Of a stretch of 64,000 bases of DNA, positions 18,863 to 27,736 are shown in pieces; positions within the stretch are counted from its first letter, which is position 1; each line of letters opens with the position of its first letter. The DNA is from Thiothrix subterranea. Lineage in GTDB: Bacteria > Pseudomonadota > Gammaproteobacteria > Thiotrichales > Thiotrichaceae. Made by a program: the position numbers and the translations under genes. The stretch lies in NCBI RefSeq assembly GCF_030930995.1, contig NZ_CP133217.1, positions 2,098,001-2,162,000 of the forward strand. Reading direction: 5' to 3'. The notes beneath the pieces were generated by a model. It worked only from the letters and a program-made list of their open reading frames with translations. It searched no databases and was not told the origin of the DNA.

Positions 18863-20464
18863 ATGATTTCGGAAGAAGTCGTCGATCTCTCTCGGCTGCA
18901 ATTTGCAGTCACCGCCCTTTACCATTTCCTGTTTGTCCCCCTGACGTTAGGCATGACTTTCATGCTGGCGATTATGGAGTCGGTCTATGTGATGACCGGC
19001 AAGCAAATCTACAAGGATATGGTGAAATTTTGGGGCAAACTATTCGGTATTAACTTCGCGCTCGGTGTCACCACCGGTCTGACGATGGAATTTCAGTTCG
19101 GCACGAACTGGGCGTATTACTCGCATTATGTTGGCGATGTGTTCGGCGCACCGCTGGCTATTGAAGGCTTGATGGCTTTCTTCCTCGAATCGACCTTCGT
19201 CGGCTTATTCTTCTTCGGTTGGGATCGTCTGAGCAAAGTGCAGCATTTGTCTGTCACTTGGTTGATGGCGATTGGCACGAACCTTTCCGCGCTGTGGATT
19301 TTGATTGCGAATGGCTGGATGCAAAACCCGATTGGGTCAGAATTCAGCTATGAAACCATGCGCATGGAAATGGTCGATTTTGCTGCGGTATTGCTAAACC
19401 CAGTTGCGCAGGTGAAGTTTATTCACACCGTGGCGGCGGGCTATGTGACGGGCGCAATGTTCGTACTGTCGATCAGTGCCTGGTACATCCTCAAAGGGCG
19501 TGACCTTGGATTTGCCAAGCGTTCGTTTGCGGTGGCAGCGGGTTTCGGCATGGCTTCCATTCTGTCGGTGATTTTGCTGGGTGACGAAAGCGGTTACGAA
19601 GCCGGTGACGTGCAAAAAATGAAACTCGCGGCGATTGAAGCGGAATGGCATACCGAACCCGCTCCAGCAGGTTTCAATGTGATTGCTTGGCCTAATCAGG
19701 AAAAAGGGGAAAACGAATTTGCCATTAAGATTCCTTACGCGCTGGGTTTGATTGCAACGCGCTCCTTGACCGAGGAAGTTAAAGGTATCAATGACTTGGT
19801 TGAGGAAAATGTGCAGCGGATTCGCAACGGCATGACCGCTTACGGTTTATTGCTGAAACTGCGGGCAGGCACGGCGACTGAAGCCGAAAAAACGGCGTTT
19901 GCAGGAATGCGCACCGATTTAGGCTACGGTTTGTTGCTGAAGCGTTATACACCGAATGTGGTGGATGCGACGGAAGCGCAAATTCAGCAAGCCTCGAAAG
20001 ATACCGTGCCACACGTTGCGTCATTGTTCTGGACGTTCCGTATCATGGTGGCATCGGGTGTGGCGATGTTGTTTATTTTTGCGTTGGCGTTTTATTACAC
20101 CGCGAAAAAGACCGCGTATGAAAAGCGTTGGTTGATGCGTTTGGCAGTGGCGGGTTTGCCGTTGCCGTGGATTGCGATTGAATCCGGTTGGTTTGTGGCG
20201 GAAACCGGTCGTCAGCCCTGGGCGATTGGTGAAATTTTGCCAACCTTCATGGGCACATCGACGCTGACGGAATGGGATTTGATCGGCTCAATTGCGGGGT
20301 TTGTGTTCTTCTACACCGTGTTGTTGGTGGTGGAAATGTACTTGATGATCAAGTTTGCGAAACAAGGGCCTAGCAGCCTGCATACCGGACGCTATCACCA
20401 TGAGAAGCACGGTGGCGGTCACGCGGGTGCGGTTTACGCTGATAAAATGAACGATCAGGTCTAA
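18863..20464 (+). CDS. cydA: Cytochrome bd quinol oxidase subunit I
   Basis: The 533-residue catalytic subunit of the proton-nonpumping, high-affinity terminal oxidase in the inner membrane. Haem ligand positions are recognisable: His21 in [12 protein letters not shown], a His near 187 in [12 protein letters not shown], and Met near 393 in [13 protein letters not shown]. The quinol-binding loop between helices 6 and 7 (about 250-380) is long, as in the E. coli type. The ATG at 18863 follows an AGGAGG site; an in-frame ATG at 18845 would precede that site. cydB starts 10 bases downstream and cydX follows. Confidence 0.95.
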   Translation: MISEEVVDLSRLQFAVTALYHFLFVPLTLGMTFMLAIMESVYVMTGKQIYKDMVKFWGKLFGINFALGVTTGLTMEFQFGTNWAYYSHYVGDVFGAPLAIEGLMAFFLESTFVGLFFFGWDRLSKVQHLSVTWLMAIGTNLSALWILIANGWMQNPIGSEFSYETMRMEMVDFAAVLLNPVAQVKFIHTVAAGYVTGAMFVLSISAWYILKGRDLGFAKRSFAVAAGFGMASILSVILLGDESGYEAGDVQKMKLAAIEAEWHTEPAPAGFNVIAWPNQEKGENEFAIKIPYALGLIATRSLTEEVKGINDLVEENVQRIRNGMTAYGLLLKLRAGTATEAEKTAFAGMRTDLGYGLLLKRYTPNVVDATEAQIQQASKDTVPHVASLFWTFRIMVASGVAMLFIFALAFYYTAKKTAYEKRWLMRLAVAGLPLPWIAIESGWFVAETGRQPWAIGEILPTFMGTSTLTEWDLIGSIAGFVFFYTVLLVVEMYLMIKFAKQGPSSLHTGRYHHEKHGGGHAGAVYADKMNDQV

Positions 20465-20474
20465 GGAGCAAACC

Positions 20475-21620
20475 ATGATTTTTGATTACGAAACGTTTAA
20501 GTTAATCTGGTGGGCATTGGTCGGCGTGCTGTTTATTGGCTTTGCCTTGACCGATGGCTTCGATATGGGCGTGGGTGCGTTATTGCGCATTGTCGGCAAA
20601 ACCGACGAGGAACGCCGCGTGGCGATTAATGCGATTGCGCCGCATTGGGATGGCAATCAGGTATGGTTGATTCTGGCAGCGGGGGCGATTTTTGCGGCTT
20701 GGCCGATTACCTTTGGGGCGTCATTTTCGACGTTTTATTGGGCGTTGGTATTGACTTTGTTCTCGCTGTTTTTCCGTCCGGTAGGCTTTGATTACCGTTC
20801 TAAGATTGCGGATACGCGCTGGCGGAATACGTGGGATTGGGGGTTGGTGATCGCGGGTGTTGTGCCGCCATTGGTCATCGGCGTGGCGTTTGGCAATTTG
20901 TTGCTGGGCGTGCCGTTTGCGTTTGATGAGTTTTTGCGGATTACGACGTATGGCTCATTCTTTAAGTTGTTCCACCCGTTTGCGGTGTTGGTGGGCTTGG
21001 TGAGTTTGCTGATGTTCACCATGCAGGGTGCGACGTATTTGATGCTGCGCACGGATGAGGCGGTGTACGCACGTTCACGCAAAGCGGCGCAATGGACGGC
21101 GGCTGGGGTGATTGTGACCTTCGGGCTGGCGGGCATTTGGTTGTGGGCGGGTATTGATGGCTATGTGATTACGCAAGCACCACCGCATGATTCTTTGCCA
21201 AATCCGATTGCGAAAACGGTTGTGCCGATGGCGGGCGCGTGGTTGACGAATTACAGCACGTATCCGCTGGCGATTATGGCACCGATTGCGGGGTTCCTTG
21301 GCGCGTTTGGCGTGTTGATTTTGGCGGGTGGTAAAGGTCGTCCGGTATTGAGCTTTATTCACAGCTCTTTGTGCTTGATTGGGGTGATTATGACGGCGGG
21401 CGTTTCCTTGTTCCCGTTCGTGATGCCTTCCAGTTTGAACCCTAGCCACAGTTTGACGATTTGGGATTCGGCTTCTAGCCATTTGACGCTGGCGATTATG
21501 TTTTGGGCGGCGGTGATTTTTGTGCCGATTATTTTGTTCTACACCGTGTGGTGCTACAAGCAGATGTGGGGCAAGATTACCGTTAAATTCATCCGTGAAA
21601 ATGATCACGCCGTTTATTAA
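20475..21620 (+). CDS. cydB: Cytochrome bd quinol oxidase subunit II
   Basis: The 381-residue second subunit of cytochrome bd, a multi-helix membrane protein. Typical family segments are FALTDGFDMGVG near residues 22-33, HWDGNQVWLILAAGAIFAAW near 56-75, FRPVGFDYR near 97-105, and the C-terminal NPSHSLTIWDSASS. It follows cydA by 10 bases with an AAGGAG site and precedes cydX by 21 bases, so the three form one operon. Confidence 0.96.
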   Translation: MIFDYETFKLIWWALVGVLFIGFALTDGFDMGVGALLRIVGKTDEERRVAINAIAPHWDGNQVWLILAAGAIFAAWPITFGASFSTFYWALVLTLFSLFFRPVGFDYRSKIADTRWRNTWDWGLVIAGVVPPLVIGVAFGNLLLGVPFAFDEFLRITTYGSFFKLFHPFAVLVGLVSLLMFTMQGATYLMLRTDEAVYARSRKAAQWTAAGVIVTFGLAGIWLWAGIDGYVITQAPPHDSLPNPIAKTVVPMAGAWLTNYSTYPLAIMAPIAGFLGAFGVLILAGGKGRPVLSFIHSSLCLIGVIMTAGVSLFPFVMPSSLNPSHSLTIWDSASSHLTLAIMFWAAVIFVPIILFYTVWCYKQMWGKITVKFIRENDHAVY

Positions 21621-21641
21621 TGAAATTAAGGAGATTTTACC

Positions 21642-21752
21642 ATGTGGTATTTTGCTTGGTTGCTCGGCGTATTGCTGGCGTGTTCCTTCGGTATCATTAA
21701 CGTGATGTGGCTGGAGTTTCATGGCGGGTTGGATACGGATGATGAGAAGTAA
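21642..21752 (+). CDS. cydX: Cytochrome bd small subunit CydX
   Basis: A 36-residue single-helix protein that stabilises the bd oxidase. It reads MWYFAWLLGVLLACSFGIIN, followed by VMWLEFHGGLDTDDEK; the MWYFAW(I/L)LG start, the conserved Glu in WLE and the acidic tail are typical of CydX/YbgT. A strong AAGGAG site lies 10 bases before the ATG. It closes the cydABX operon, and a factor-independent terminator follows at 21778. Confidence 0.93.
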   Translation: MWYFAWLLGVLLACSFGIINVMWLEFHGGLDTDDEK

Positions 21753-21777
21753 GGTGTAAACTGCGTCTGAGTTGAAA

Positions 21778-21803
21778 AAAGGGAGTGTTTTGGCACTCCC
21801 TTT
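21778..21803 (+). terminator. Rho-independent terminator after cydABX
   Basis: AAAGGGAGTG, a 6-base loop, and CACTCCCTTT form a perfect 10-bp stem. It lies 25 bases after the cydX stop and just before cydD. Because it overlaps the first in-frame ATG of cydD at 21772, that ATG is unlikely to be the true start. Confidence 0.8.
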
Positions 21804-21807
21804 GCTT

Positions 21808-23631
21808 ATGGGGAATCCCGCTTTGAGTAATGAAAATAAATCGAAACCACACAAACCTGATCCGGCGATTACTGCCGCGCTCAAAGGCTGGAAAACCCAT
21901 TCCGGTTTTTGGTTGAAAGCCGCTGTTGCTATCGGGCTTACTTCCGGTTTGTTGCTGATTGCGCAGGCATGGTTGCTGGCAAACGTGGTGAATGCGGTGG
22001 TATTCGCACAAGCTGCTTTGGCTGATGTCATGCCCAGTCTGTGGGGTTTGCTGGCATTGTTTTTGCTGCGGGCAGGTTTGGCGTGGGCATCCGAACAAGC
22101 CGCGTTTCATGCTGCGGTGCAGGTCAAGCTTGCCATCCGCGCCCAGCTTTACCAAAAAGTGCAGCAACTCGGCCCCGCGTGGCTGACGGGGGAACGCAGC
22201 GGTGATTTGCTCAATACCCTCAGTGATGGAGTGGAGGCGCTCGAAGCCTATTACGCCCGTTATATTCCTGCGATGTCGCTGATGGCACTCGTGCCGTTGG
22301 CGGTACTGGTGTTTGTGTTTGCCAATGATTGGCTCTCGGCGGTGGTGATGCTGGTGACAGCCCCGCTGATTCCGGCGTTCATGATCCTGATCGGCAAAGG
22401 CACGGAAAAGCGCAATCAGCAGCAATGGCAACAACTGGCGCGAATGAGTGCGCATTTCCTCGACGTGATTCAAGGCTTAACCACCCTGAAACTCTTCAAT
22501 GCCAGCCGCCGCGAAGCGCAAGTGGTGGCACAAATTTCTGACCAATACCGCCAAAGCACTATGTCGGTATTGCGAGTCGCGTTTCTGTCCTCGTTCGCGC
22601 TGGAATTTTTCGCCACGGTCAGCATTGCGATTGTCGCGGTCTTGATCGGCTTCCGTCTGTTCTGGGGCGAAATGGAATTTCTGTACGGCTTTTTTGTGCT
22701 GCTGCTTGCGCCCGAATTCTACCTGCCGCTGCGCAATATGGGGACACAGTATCATGCGCGGATGGCAGCGATTGGGGCGGCGGAGAAGATGGTGGGGATG
22801 TTGGAAGAGAAGAATGAAGAAACCCCTCCTAACCTCCCCTTATCAGGGGAGGGACAAGAAAACCGCGTACCTCTTAGCTCCTCCCCTGATAAGGGGAGGC
22901 TGGGAGGGGTTTCTTTCCGCTCCCTTTCCTTCACCTACCCCGACGCTAGAACCGCCCTAAGCAACCTTTCGCTGGACATCCACCCCAACGAAACCCTTGC
23001 CATCGTCGGCGCAAGCGGTGCTGGTAAAACCACCTTAATCAACCTGTTAATGGGTTTCCTGCAACCCCAAAGCGGGCAAATCCTCATCGGCGATACGCCG
23101 TTAACCGCCATTGCCCCGGAAACATGGCGCAAGCAACTGGCATGGCTGCCGCAAAAACCGCAACTGTTCCCCGGCACGGTTGCCGACAATATCCGCCTCG
23201 GCAATCCTTCTGCGACGCTGGCACAAGTGCAAGCCGCTGCTGAGCAAGCCTATGCCGCCGAATTCATCGTCAAATTGCCGCACGGTTACGACACGTTGAT
23301 TGGTGAGGCGGGGCAAGGGCTTTCCGGCGGGCAAGTGCAACGTATTGCATTGGCACGGGCGTTCCTCAAGGATGCGCCGCTGGTGATTCTCGACGAAGCG
23401 ACCGCCAACCTTGACCGTGCCAGCGAAACCTTGGTGCAAGCCGGGGTCGAACGTTTGGCGCAAGGGCGCACGCTGGTGATGATTGCGCACCGTTTGCGCA
23501 CAGTGCAAACCGCCGACCGGATTGTGGTGCTGGATCAGGGAACGGTGAGCGCGATCGGGACGCACGCCGAATTGCTGGTCAGTTCCCCGCTCTACCAGCA
23601 GATGCAAGCGGCTTACGGGGGTGAAGCATGA
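21808..23631 (+). CDS. cydD: Heterodimeric ABC exporter subunit CydD
   Basis: CydDC exports glutathione and cysteine to the periplasm and is needed to assemble cytochrome bd. This subunit has an N-terminal six-helix membrane domain (about 45-330) and a C-terminal nucleotide-binding domain with Walker A GASGAGKTT near 405, signature LSGGQVQRIALARAFL near 510, and Walker B LVILDEATANLD near 530. Between them, residues about 338-368 (TPPNLPLSGEGQ...PDKGRLGGV) are encoded by an inserted palindromic DNA element that keeps the frame. The ATG at 21808 is used because 21772 lies inside the terminator; a TTG at 21823 is possible. The end overlaps cydC by four bases. Confidence 0.93.
   Translation: MGNPALSNENKSKPHKPDPAITAALKGWKTHSGFWLKAAVAIGLTSGLLLIAQAWLLANVVNAVVFAQAALADVMPSLWGLLALFLLRAGLAWASEQAAFHAAVQVKLAIRAQLYQKVQQLGPAWLTGERSGDLLNTLSDGVEALEAYYARYIPAMSLMALVPLAVLVFVFANDWLSAVVMLVTAPLIPAFMILIGKGTEKRNQQQWQQLARMSAHFLDVIQGLTTLKLFNASRREAQVVAQISDQYRQSTMSVLRVAFLSSFALEFFATVSIAIVAVLIGFRLFWGEMEFLYGFFVLLLAPEFYLPLRNMGTQYHARMAAIGAAEKMVGMLEEKNEETPPNLPLSGEGQENRVPLSSSPDKGRLGGVSFRSLSFTYPDARTALSNLSLDIHPNETLAIVGASGAGKTTLINLLMGFLQPQSGQILIGDTPLTAIAPETWRKQLAWLPQKPQLFPGTVADNIRLGNPSATLAQVQAAAEQAYAAEFIVKLPHGYDTLIGEAGQGLSGGQVQRIALARAFLKDAPLVILDEATANLDRASETLVQAGVERLAQGRTLVMIAHRLRTVQTADRIVVLDQGTVSAIGTHAELLVSSPLYQQMQAAYGGEA
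22821..22912. repeat. Palindromic repeat element inserted in frame in cydD
   Basis: Two 32-base arms, 22821-22852 and 22880-22912, are near-perfect inverted copies of each other. Each arm contains the inner palindrome CCTCCCCT-TATC-AGGGGAGG. The 27 bases between are not repeated. The element encodes about 31 residues in the linker between the membrane and ATPase domains of CydD. A related element lies at 26227-26331. Confidence 0.88.
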
Positions 23632-25277
23632 ACGATTTACTGCGATTATTGCGCCTGTTCAAGCCGTATTGGGGCTGGGCAGCGTTGGGCATGGGCTTGT
23701 CATTCATCACCTTGCTGGCCAATGTGGGGCTGATGGCGGTGTCGGGCTGGTTCATTACCGCGATGGCAATGGCGGGTGTGGCGGGCGCGTCGATCAACTA
23801 TTTCACACCTGCGGCGTTGATTCGGCTGGCAGCGATTGTGCGCACGGCGGGGCGTTACGGCGAACGTTTGGTGACGCACGAAGCCACGTTCCGCATGTTG
23901 GCGGAATTGCGGGTGTGGTTTTACGAGCGCATTGAGCCGCTGGCTCCTGCGGTATTGGAGCAGTACCGCAGCGGGGATGTGTTGAGCCGCATCCGTGCCG
24001 ACATTGATACGTTGAATAATGTGTACTTGCGTCTGTTAGTGCCGGTGGTAGTGGCAGCGTTGGCGACGTTCGTGTTCGTGGTGGCGTTGCTGTTTTATCA
24101 CCCGTTACTAGCTTTGCTGGAGTTGAGCTTGCTGATGGTTGCGGGCGTGCTGATCCCGTGGTTGATGAACCGTTTGGGGCATGAAGCGGGACAGCAATCG
24201 GTGGAAACGGCTGCGCAATTGCGCTCGGCTTTGGTGAATGATTTGCAAGGCATGGGCGAATTGCTGGTGTACGGCGCGGCGGATGCTCATGCCGCGCACG
24301 TTCAGCAGTTGTCGCAAACCTTGGCTGCGCAACAACAAACCCTGAGCCGCTTGAATGGCGTTGCGCAAGGCGCGTTGGGGCTGTGCGCGAATTTGGCGAT
24401 GTGGGGCATGTTGGTGCTGGCAATTCCGCTGGTGCGTGATCATACGATAGCCCCGCCGGAATTGGCGATGTTGGCATTGTTCGCGCTGGCAAGTTTTGAA
24501 GCGGTGTTGCCCTTGCCGCTGGCGTTCCAGTCCTTGGGGGAAGCCTTGGCGGCGGCGCGGCGTATTTTCAGCCTTGCGGATCAGGCGGCGGCGGTGACAG
24601 AACCAGCGAATCCGCAGCCTGTGCCTGAGCGTTTGGATTTTGTGTTGCGGGACGTGGGATTTCGCTATCAGTTGCAGGGTGATGCTGTATTGGATGGTTT
24701 GACGTTGGATTTCTCGCAAGGTCACAAGCTCGCCATCGTCGGTGTCACGGGTGCGGGCAAAAGTACGTTGACCAGTTTGCTGCTGCGTTTCCGCGAGCCG
24801 ACCAGCGGTGGATTGCTGTTAGGTGGCCAAGCTATCGCCGAATATAGCGGCGAAGCTTTGCGCCAGCACATCGCGGTTGTGCCGCAGCAAACGCATTTGT
24901 TCAACACTACCTTGCGCGAAAACCTGTTGCTGGCAAAGCGTGATGCAACGGATGCGGAGCTGGAATTGGTGTGCCGCACTGCGCTGATCCACGACTTCAT
25001 TACGCAACAGCCGCAAGGCTATGCAACGTGGGTAGGCGAAACCGGGGTGCGTTTGTCCGGCGGGCAAGCCAAGCGCGTGGCAATTGCGCGTGCCTTGCTG
25101 AAACCTGCACGGTTGTTGATTCTCGATGAACCTACCGAAGGCTTAGACCCGGAAACCGCGACACAGGTGATGGCGAATATCTTCACGCACGTGGCGCGTA
25201 ACGGGCAAAGCCTGTTGCTGATTACGCACCGTCCGCATGGGTTAGAGGCGATGGATCAGGTGCTGCATCTGCCTTGA
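23628..25277 (+). CDS. cydC: Heterodimeric ABC exporter subunit CydC
   Basis: The 549-residue partner of CydD, with the same exporter layout: membrane domain at about 15-315, Walker A GVTGAGKST near 371, signature LSGGQAKRVAIARALL near 477, and Walker B LLILDEPTEGLDPET near 500. It starts within the last codons of cydD (ATGA overlap), so the two are made in a coupled 1:1 fashion. Location directly after cydABX supports its role in cytochrome bd maturation. Confidence 0.95.
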   Translation: MNDLLRLLRLFKPYWGWAALGMGLSFITLLANVGLMAVSGWFITAMAMAGVAGASINYFTPAALIRLAAIVRTAGRYGERLVTHEATFRMLAELRVWFYERIEPLAPAVLEQYRSGDVLSRIRADIDTLNNVYLRLLVPVVVAALATFVFVVALLFYHPLLALLELSLLMVAGVLIPWLMNRLGHEAGQQSVETAAQLRSALVNDLQGMGELLVYGAADAHAAHVQQLSQTLAAQQQTLSRLNGVAQGALGLCANLAMWGMLVLAIPLVRDHTIAPPELAMLALFALASFEAVLPLPLAFQSLGEALAAARRIFSLADQAAAVTEPANPQPVPERLDFVLRDVGFRYQLQGDAVLDGLTLDFSQGHKLAIVGVTGAGKSTLTSLLLRFREPTSGGLLLGGQAIAEYSGEALRQHIAVVPQQTHLFNTTLRENLLLAKRDATDAELELVCRTALIHDFITQQPQGYATWVGETGVRLSGGQAKRVAIARALLKPARLLILDEPTEGLDPETATQVMANIFTHVARNGQSLLLITHRPHGLEAMDQVLHLP

Positions 25278-25327
25278 GGGATGCGGTATGATGGCGGCGA
25301 TTTTTAACCAGAAAACAGGAATGCACC

Positions 25328-26188
25328 ATGACAATCACTCGTGTAGCAGGCAACGGCAGCTTGCCGATGATCAACGTTAGCAACGACCATGCTGATGCCG
25401 TGATTTCGGTTTACGCAGGGCAAGTCTTGTCCTTTACCCCCAAAGGCGCGGCGGATGTGCTGTTTGTCAGCGACAAGGCGTATTACGTTGAAGGCAAAGC
25501 GATCAAAGGCGGCGTACCGATTTGCTGGCCTTGGTTCGGCGCAGACCCCGAAGGCAAAGGTCGCCCCGCGCACGGTTTTATGCGCAACCGCATGTGGAGC
25601 GAGTGGGAAACCCGCGAAAATGCTGATGGCTCAACCACCGTGATTTTGGGCGTGGAATCGTCCCCCGAAACTTTAGCAATTTGGCCTCATGCGTTCCGTT
25701 TGGCGATGGAAATTACCGTCGGCAAAACCTTGCAACTGGCATTGGTGACACGCAACACGGGCGATGCAGCATTCACCATTACCCAAGCGATGCACACCTA
25801 TTTTGCGGTGGGTGATATTGCGCAAACCACAGTGACCGGGTTGGAAGGCACGCAATACCTCGACAAAGCCGCAGACGGCAATGGCGCAACCAAGCAGCAA
25901 GACGGTGCAATCAGCATCAACAGCGAAGTTGACCGCATTTACCTCGGCGTTGCGGCGGAACAGGCGATTGTCGATGGCGCGTTGAACCGCACGATTCGCA
26001 TTACTTCCAGCGGCAATAAAACGGCAGTGGCGTGGAATCCGTGGGCAAAAATTGCGGCGGGTATGGCGGATTTGCAGGACGATGATTACACCCGTTTCGT
26101 GTGCGTGGAAACGACGAATGCGGCAGATGATGTGGTGGAAGTGGTGGCAGGTGCGGAATTCCGGTTAGTCGCTGAATACAGCCTGTAA
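25328..26188 (+). CDS. D-hexose-6-phosphate mutarotase (YeaD type)
   Basis: A 286-residue aldose-1-epimerase-fold enzyme that interconverts the anomers of glucose-6-phosphate and related sugars. Family marks: GGVPICWPWFG near residues 60-70, AHGFMRNRMW near 80-90, the catalytic His in MHTYFAVGDI near 157, and the catalytic Glu near 278 in AGAEFRLVAEY. It follows cydC by 50 bases, possibly with its own promoter. It has no evident functional link to the oxidase genes. Confidence 0.9.
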   Translation: MTITRVAGNGSLPMINVSNDHADAVISVYAGQVLSFTPKGAADVLFVSDKAYYVEGKAIKGGVPICWPWFGADPEGKGRPAHGFMRNRMWSEWETRENADGSTTVILGVESSPETLAIWPHAFRLAMEITVGKTLQLALVTRNTGDAAFTITQAMHTYFAVGDIAQTTVTGLEGTQYLDKAADGNGATKQQDGAISINSEVDRIYLGVAAEQAIVDGALNRTIRITSSGNKTAVAWNPWAKIAAGMADLQDDDYTRFVCVETTNAADDVVEVVAGAEFRLVAEYSL

Positions 26189-26226
26189 TTCACGGGGTGA
26201 GGTTGTAACTGTTCACCTTCCTCTAA

Positions 26227-26331
26227 AAGAACCTCACCCCAACCCCTCTCCTTGACAGGAGAGGGGCTAAGAAACACGGCTATTTCTCCCCCTCGCCTGT
26301 CAAGGAGAGGGGGGCGGGGGGTGAGGTTCTT
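26227..26331. repeat. Palindromic repeat element at the 3' end of the photolyase gene
   Basis: The two outer arms (AAGAACCTCACCCC at 26227-26240 and its inverse ending at 26331) enclose two CCTCTCCTTGACAGG-type inner palindromes in opposite orientation. It is the same design as the element in cydD but with a slightly different core (TTGACAGG instead of TTATCAGG). It supplies the last codons and the TGA stop of the photolyase gene. It may also act as a terminator between the convergent mutarotase and photolyase genes. Confidence 0.85.
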
Positions 26332-27736
26332 CATCTGGGTCTGAACAATTAAACAGCATCAACGCTCGTTTGCGGCTGGCTTTCAAATCCACTATTGGCA
26401 AAGGATAATCCCGCAAACCATCGCCCAATTCACGCGGCAAATGCACCTGCTTATTATCCCGTGCGTGCAATTCTGGAACCCAGCGGCGAATGTATTCCCC
26501 TTCCGGGTCAAACTTCTGGCTTTGCAAAATCGGGTTGAAAATGCGGAAATAGGGCGCAGCATCTGCCCCACACCCCGCTGTCCATTGCCAGCCAAACACA
26601 TTGCTGGCTAAATCAGCATCAACCAAGGTATCCCGAAACCATTGTTCCCCCACTTGCCAAGGCACGAGCAAGTTTTTGGTAAGCAATGAAGCCACAATCA
26701 TGCGTACCCGATTATGCATCCAGCCGGTTTGCCACAATTCACGCATCCCCGCATCAATAATGGGAAAGCCAGTTTGCCCCTGTTGCCAACGGCTTAGCAC
26801 AGCGGCGTAGTCTTCTGCCCAAGGGAAAGCATCGAACCTTGCATCCAAGGCGCGTTCCTGCGTGTGCGGAAAGTGATATAGCAGGTGGTAAGAAAATTCA
26901 CGCCAGCCGATTTCCTGTAAAAAATGGCGCAAACCGCCATCCGCTTCGGGGTGGTTCTGCAAATAGTGTTCTGTATGATAGACCGCCTGACGCGGGCTGA
27001 TTTCCCCAAAGTGCAAATGCGGCGAGAGACGGGCAGTGCCGGTTTGCGCGGGCAGGTTACGCGCTTCCTTGTAATCCGCACCCTGTGGCAAGAATGCCAG
27101 CAATTTTTGCATTGCCGCCGCTTCGCCCACTTGCCAATGGGTCATCATCTCGGTATCCCAGCGGATTGTCGGCAATAAACCTAACGCATCCACGGGCAAA
27201 CTATCCGGCAAATTGGCGGGCGCAACCATGCGTTCCGGCATGGGTAGCGGTAGTTGTTGAATCCCGTGTTTTAGCATCGCTTTCCAAAACGGGGTGAACA
27301 CTTTGTAAGGCGTGCCGTCGGCTTTTAAGACTTCCCACGGTTCATTCAGTAGGCTGGCATTAAAGCTGTGGACTTCGCAGGTTTGCTTGAGGGTTTCTTT
27401 AATGTGTTTGTCGCGGGCAAGGCTGGCGGGGTCATACACCCGATTCCAATACACATGGGTTGCGCCGGTACTGGCTATTAATTGTTGTAAAACGGGTAAG
27501 GCAGCACCTTTGCGTAAGATTAGGCGATTGCCTAGCGTTTGCAGGTGCGTATCGAGCGCCTGCAAACTGTGGTGCAACCATACCCGACTCGCCGCACCGA
27601 GTTGGCTGATGGAACTGGGCAGCGGGTCGTCAATAAAAACCGGAATAACCTGTTCACAAGTGCGGCAAGCTTGGTAAAGCGCAGGGTTATCCGCCAGACG
27701 CAAGTCTTGCCGTAGCCAAACAATCGCGATCGTCAT
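26300..27736 (-). CDS. phr: Deoxyribodipyrimidine photolyase (class I)
   Basis: A 478-residue flavoprotein that repairs UV-induced cyclobutane dimers with blue light. The N-terminal antenna domain starts IAIVWLRQDLRLADNPAL. The FAD-binding domain includes LSPHLHFGEISPRQ, WREFSYHLLYHFP, IIDAGMRELWQTGWMHNRVR and the FGWQWTAGCGADAAPYFRIF region. The C-terminal end (DEEPHPPPPSP) is encoded by the palindromic element, so the natural tail has been replaced or extended. The ATG overlaps the stop of the upstream MerR gene by four bases, so the two are one operon and light or stress control by the regulator is likely. Confidence 0.93.
   Translation of the reverse strand: MTIAIVWLRQDLRLADNPALYQACRTCEQVIPVFIDDPLPSSISQLGAASRVWLHHSLQALDTHLQTLGNRLILRKGAALPVLQQLIASTGATHVYWNRVYDPASLARDKHIKETLKQTCEVHSFNASLLNEPWEVLKADGTPYKVFTPFWKAMLKHGIQQLPLPMPERMVAPANLPDSLPVDALGLLPTIRWDTEMMTHWQVGEAAAMQKLLAFLPQGADYKEARNLPAQTGTARLSPHLHFGEISPRQAVYHTEHYLQNHPEADGGLRHFLQEIGWREFSYHLLYHFPHTQERALDARFDAFPWAEDYAAVLSRWQQGQTGFPIIDAGMRELWQTGWMHNRVRMIVASLLTKNLLVPWQVGEQWFRDTLVDADLASNVFGWQWTAGCGADAAPYFRIFNPILQSQKFDPEGEYIRRWVPELHARDNKQVHLPRELGDGLRDYPLPIVDLKASRKRALMLFNCSDPDEEPHPPPPSP

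Noticed and set aside
26086-26334. Minus-strand frame reading LTPRPPLLDRRGG across the palindromic element
   Set aside because: Typical translated repeat sequence; no gene start signals, and overlaps the mutarotase gene.
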